Program-made: the position numbers and the translations under genes | The notes under the pieces: model-generated | Told to the model about the DNA's origin: nothing | The model's database searches: none | Seen by the model: only the letters and a program-made list of their open reading frames with translations | Assembly: GCA_025351145.1 (NCBI GenBank) | Contig: JANXWM010000523.1 | Location: 1-5,775 of the forward strand | Length of the DNA stretch: 5,775 bases | Reading direction: 5' to 3' | From: Chitinophagaceae bacterium | GTDB lineage: Bacteria > Bacteroidota > Bacteroidia > Chitinophagales > Chitinophagaceae | Part shown: piece after piece, positions 5,257-5,775 of the stretch | Numbering within the stretch: position 1 is the first letter of the stretch | Layout of the letters: every line of letters begins with the position of its first letter

Positions 5257-5737
5257 TTCTTGCATAAGTATATACAGTGGGGGCATTGAGAAAGTTTTTT
5301 AAAAGCAGCGTGTCCTTATCTTTCAACGAATACTCAAATACCGAATCGTTGTATATGCTGAAATTAAAGTTAATAAAAGCAAGGTTATTTGCGTTAGCAG
5401 GAAATGAATAACTGCCCGGAAAGAACCTTATGGGCATTGCATCTATCCCCCACGAATTCCAATAGGCTGAGTCATTTTCAAGCAATGATAAATGAGAAGC
5501 CCAGGTATAATAACCAACATTATTATCCTGCGGATAATCTGTATGTATGTTTGGGGTTCCCCCGTTAGAATATTTAAGTACCCAATCGCCTGCAAGCGGA
5601 TAAGAAGGATCGTATTCAACAAGCCTGCTTCCATAATCAGATGGCTGCGGGCTTGCAGCTTTTGCAGCATCTTTACTGCACGAATAGATTATACATGCAA
5701 TTGCCAAATAACAGCAGCAGATTGAAAAAGTTTTCAT
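5252..5737 (-). CDS. Small lipoprotein, possible lipocalin-like barrel
   Basis: A 161-residue protein anchored to a membrane by lipid, function unknown. The ATG at 5737 is preferred over the in-frame ATG at 5758 because it begins MKTFSICCCY, a normal lipoprotein signal peptide. The likely lipidated residue is Cys20 (IIYSC followed by SKDAAK). Tyr at -2 is less usual, and Cys15 after AIA is an alternative. A Lys-Asp just after the cysteine is common in lipoproteins of this phylum. A flexible linker runs to about residue 45. Then come LAGDWVLKY (48-56), resembling the Gly-x-Trp start of lipocalin-like domains, a middle rich in aromatic residues, and a strand-turn-strand end with FEYSLKDKDTLLL (134-146) and TVYTYAR (154-160). 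This pattern suggests a small beta-barrel, by inference only. The signal region holds five cysteines, which is unusual. It is transcribed towards the preceding gene; its promoter probably lies beyond the right edge. Confidence 0.8.
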   Translation of the reverse strand: MKTFSICCCYLAIACIIYSCSKDAAKAASPQPSDYGSRLVEYDPSYPLAGDWVLKYSNGGTPNIHTDYPQDNNVGYYTWASHLSLLENDSAYWNSWGIDAMPIRFFPGSYSFPANANNLAFINFNFSIYNDSVFEYSLKDKDTLLLKNFLNAPTVYTYARK

Positions 5738-5775
5738 GATTTTATTTTGACTGACCATGATAAAGTTTGAAACGT

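Overview
The window looks like ordinary chromosomal DNA from a member of the Bacteroidota, most likely a Chitinophagaceae or Sphingobacteria-type relative. That is inferred from AT-rich DNA, A-rich leaders without Shine-Dalgarno sites in front of most genes, a lipoprotein with a Cys-Ser-Lys-Asp start to its mature end, and secreted hydrolases typical of that phylum. No rRNA, tRNA, CRISPR array, transposase or phage gene is visible.

Layout. Positions 1-78 may hold the last 25 codons of a gene entering from the left. At 107-2014 (+) is a complete secreted S9-family serine peptidase, with an odd TTG start and no ATG in reach. At 2155-3345 (+) is a secreted esterase of the Fes/IroE-like putative-esterase family with C-terminal TPR repeats. 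At 3587-4333 (+) is a bicupin (S)-ureidoglycine aminohydrolase of the AllE/UGHY family with its full metal-binding set. At 4769-5176 (+) is a small conserved soluble protein of unknown function. At 5252-5737 (-), convergent with the previous gene, is a small lipoprotein with a possible lipocalin-like barrel.

The gaps hold the least expected structure. A 39-bp sequence occurs twice in direct orientation (2041-2079 and 4531-4569, one mismatch). It brackets the esterase and the aminohydrolase. A second, more diverged 58/59-bp repeat occurs twice in inverted orientation (3385-3442 and 4437-4495). It brackets the aminohydrolase alone. The nesting looks like two families of dispersed non-coding repeats. 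Whether they move genes or are only intergenic passengers cannot be decided from one window.

The genes do not form an evident pathway. The peptidase and esterase share an envelope or periplasmic location and direction of transcription. The aminohydrolase is a cytoplasmic purine (allantoin) catabolism enzyme whose usual partners are not in the window. The 140-435 bp gaps, filled with repeats, argue against one tight operon. I see no convincing new multi-gene system; the repeat organisation and the uncharacterised 135-residue protein are the best leads.
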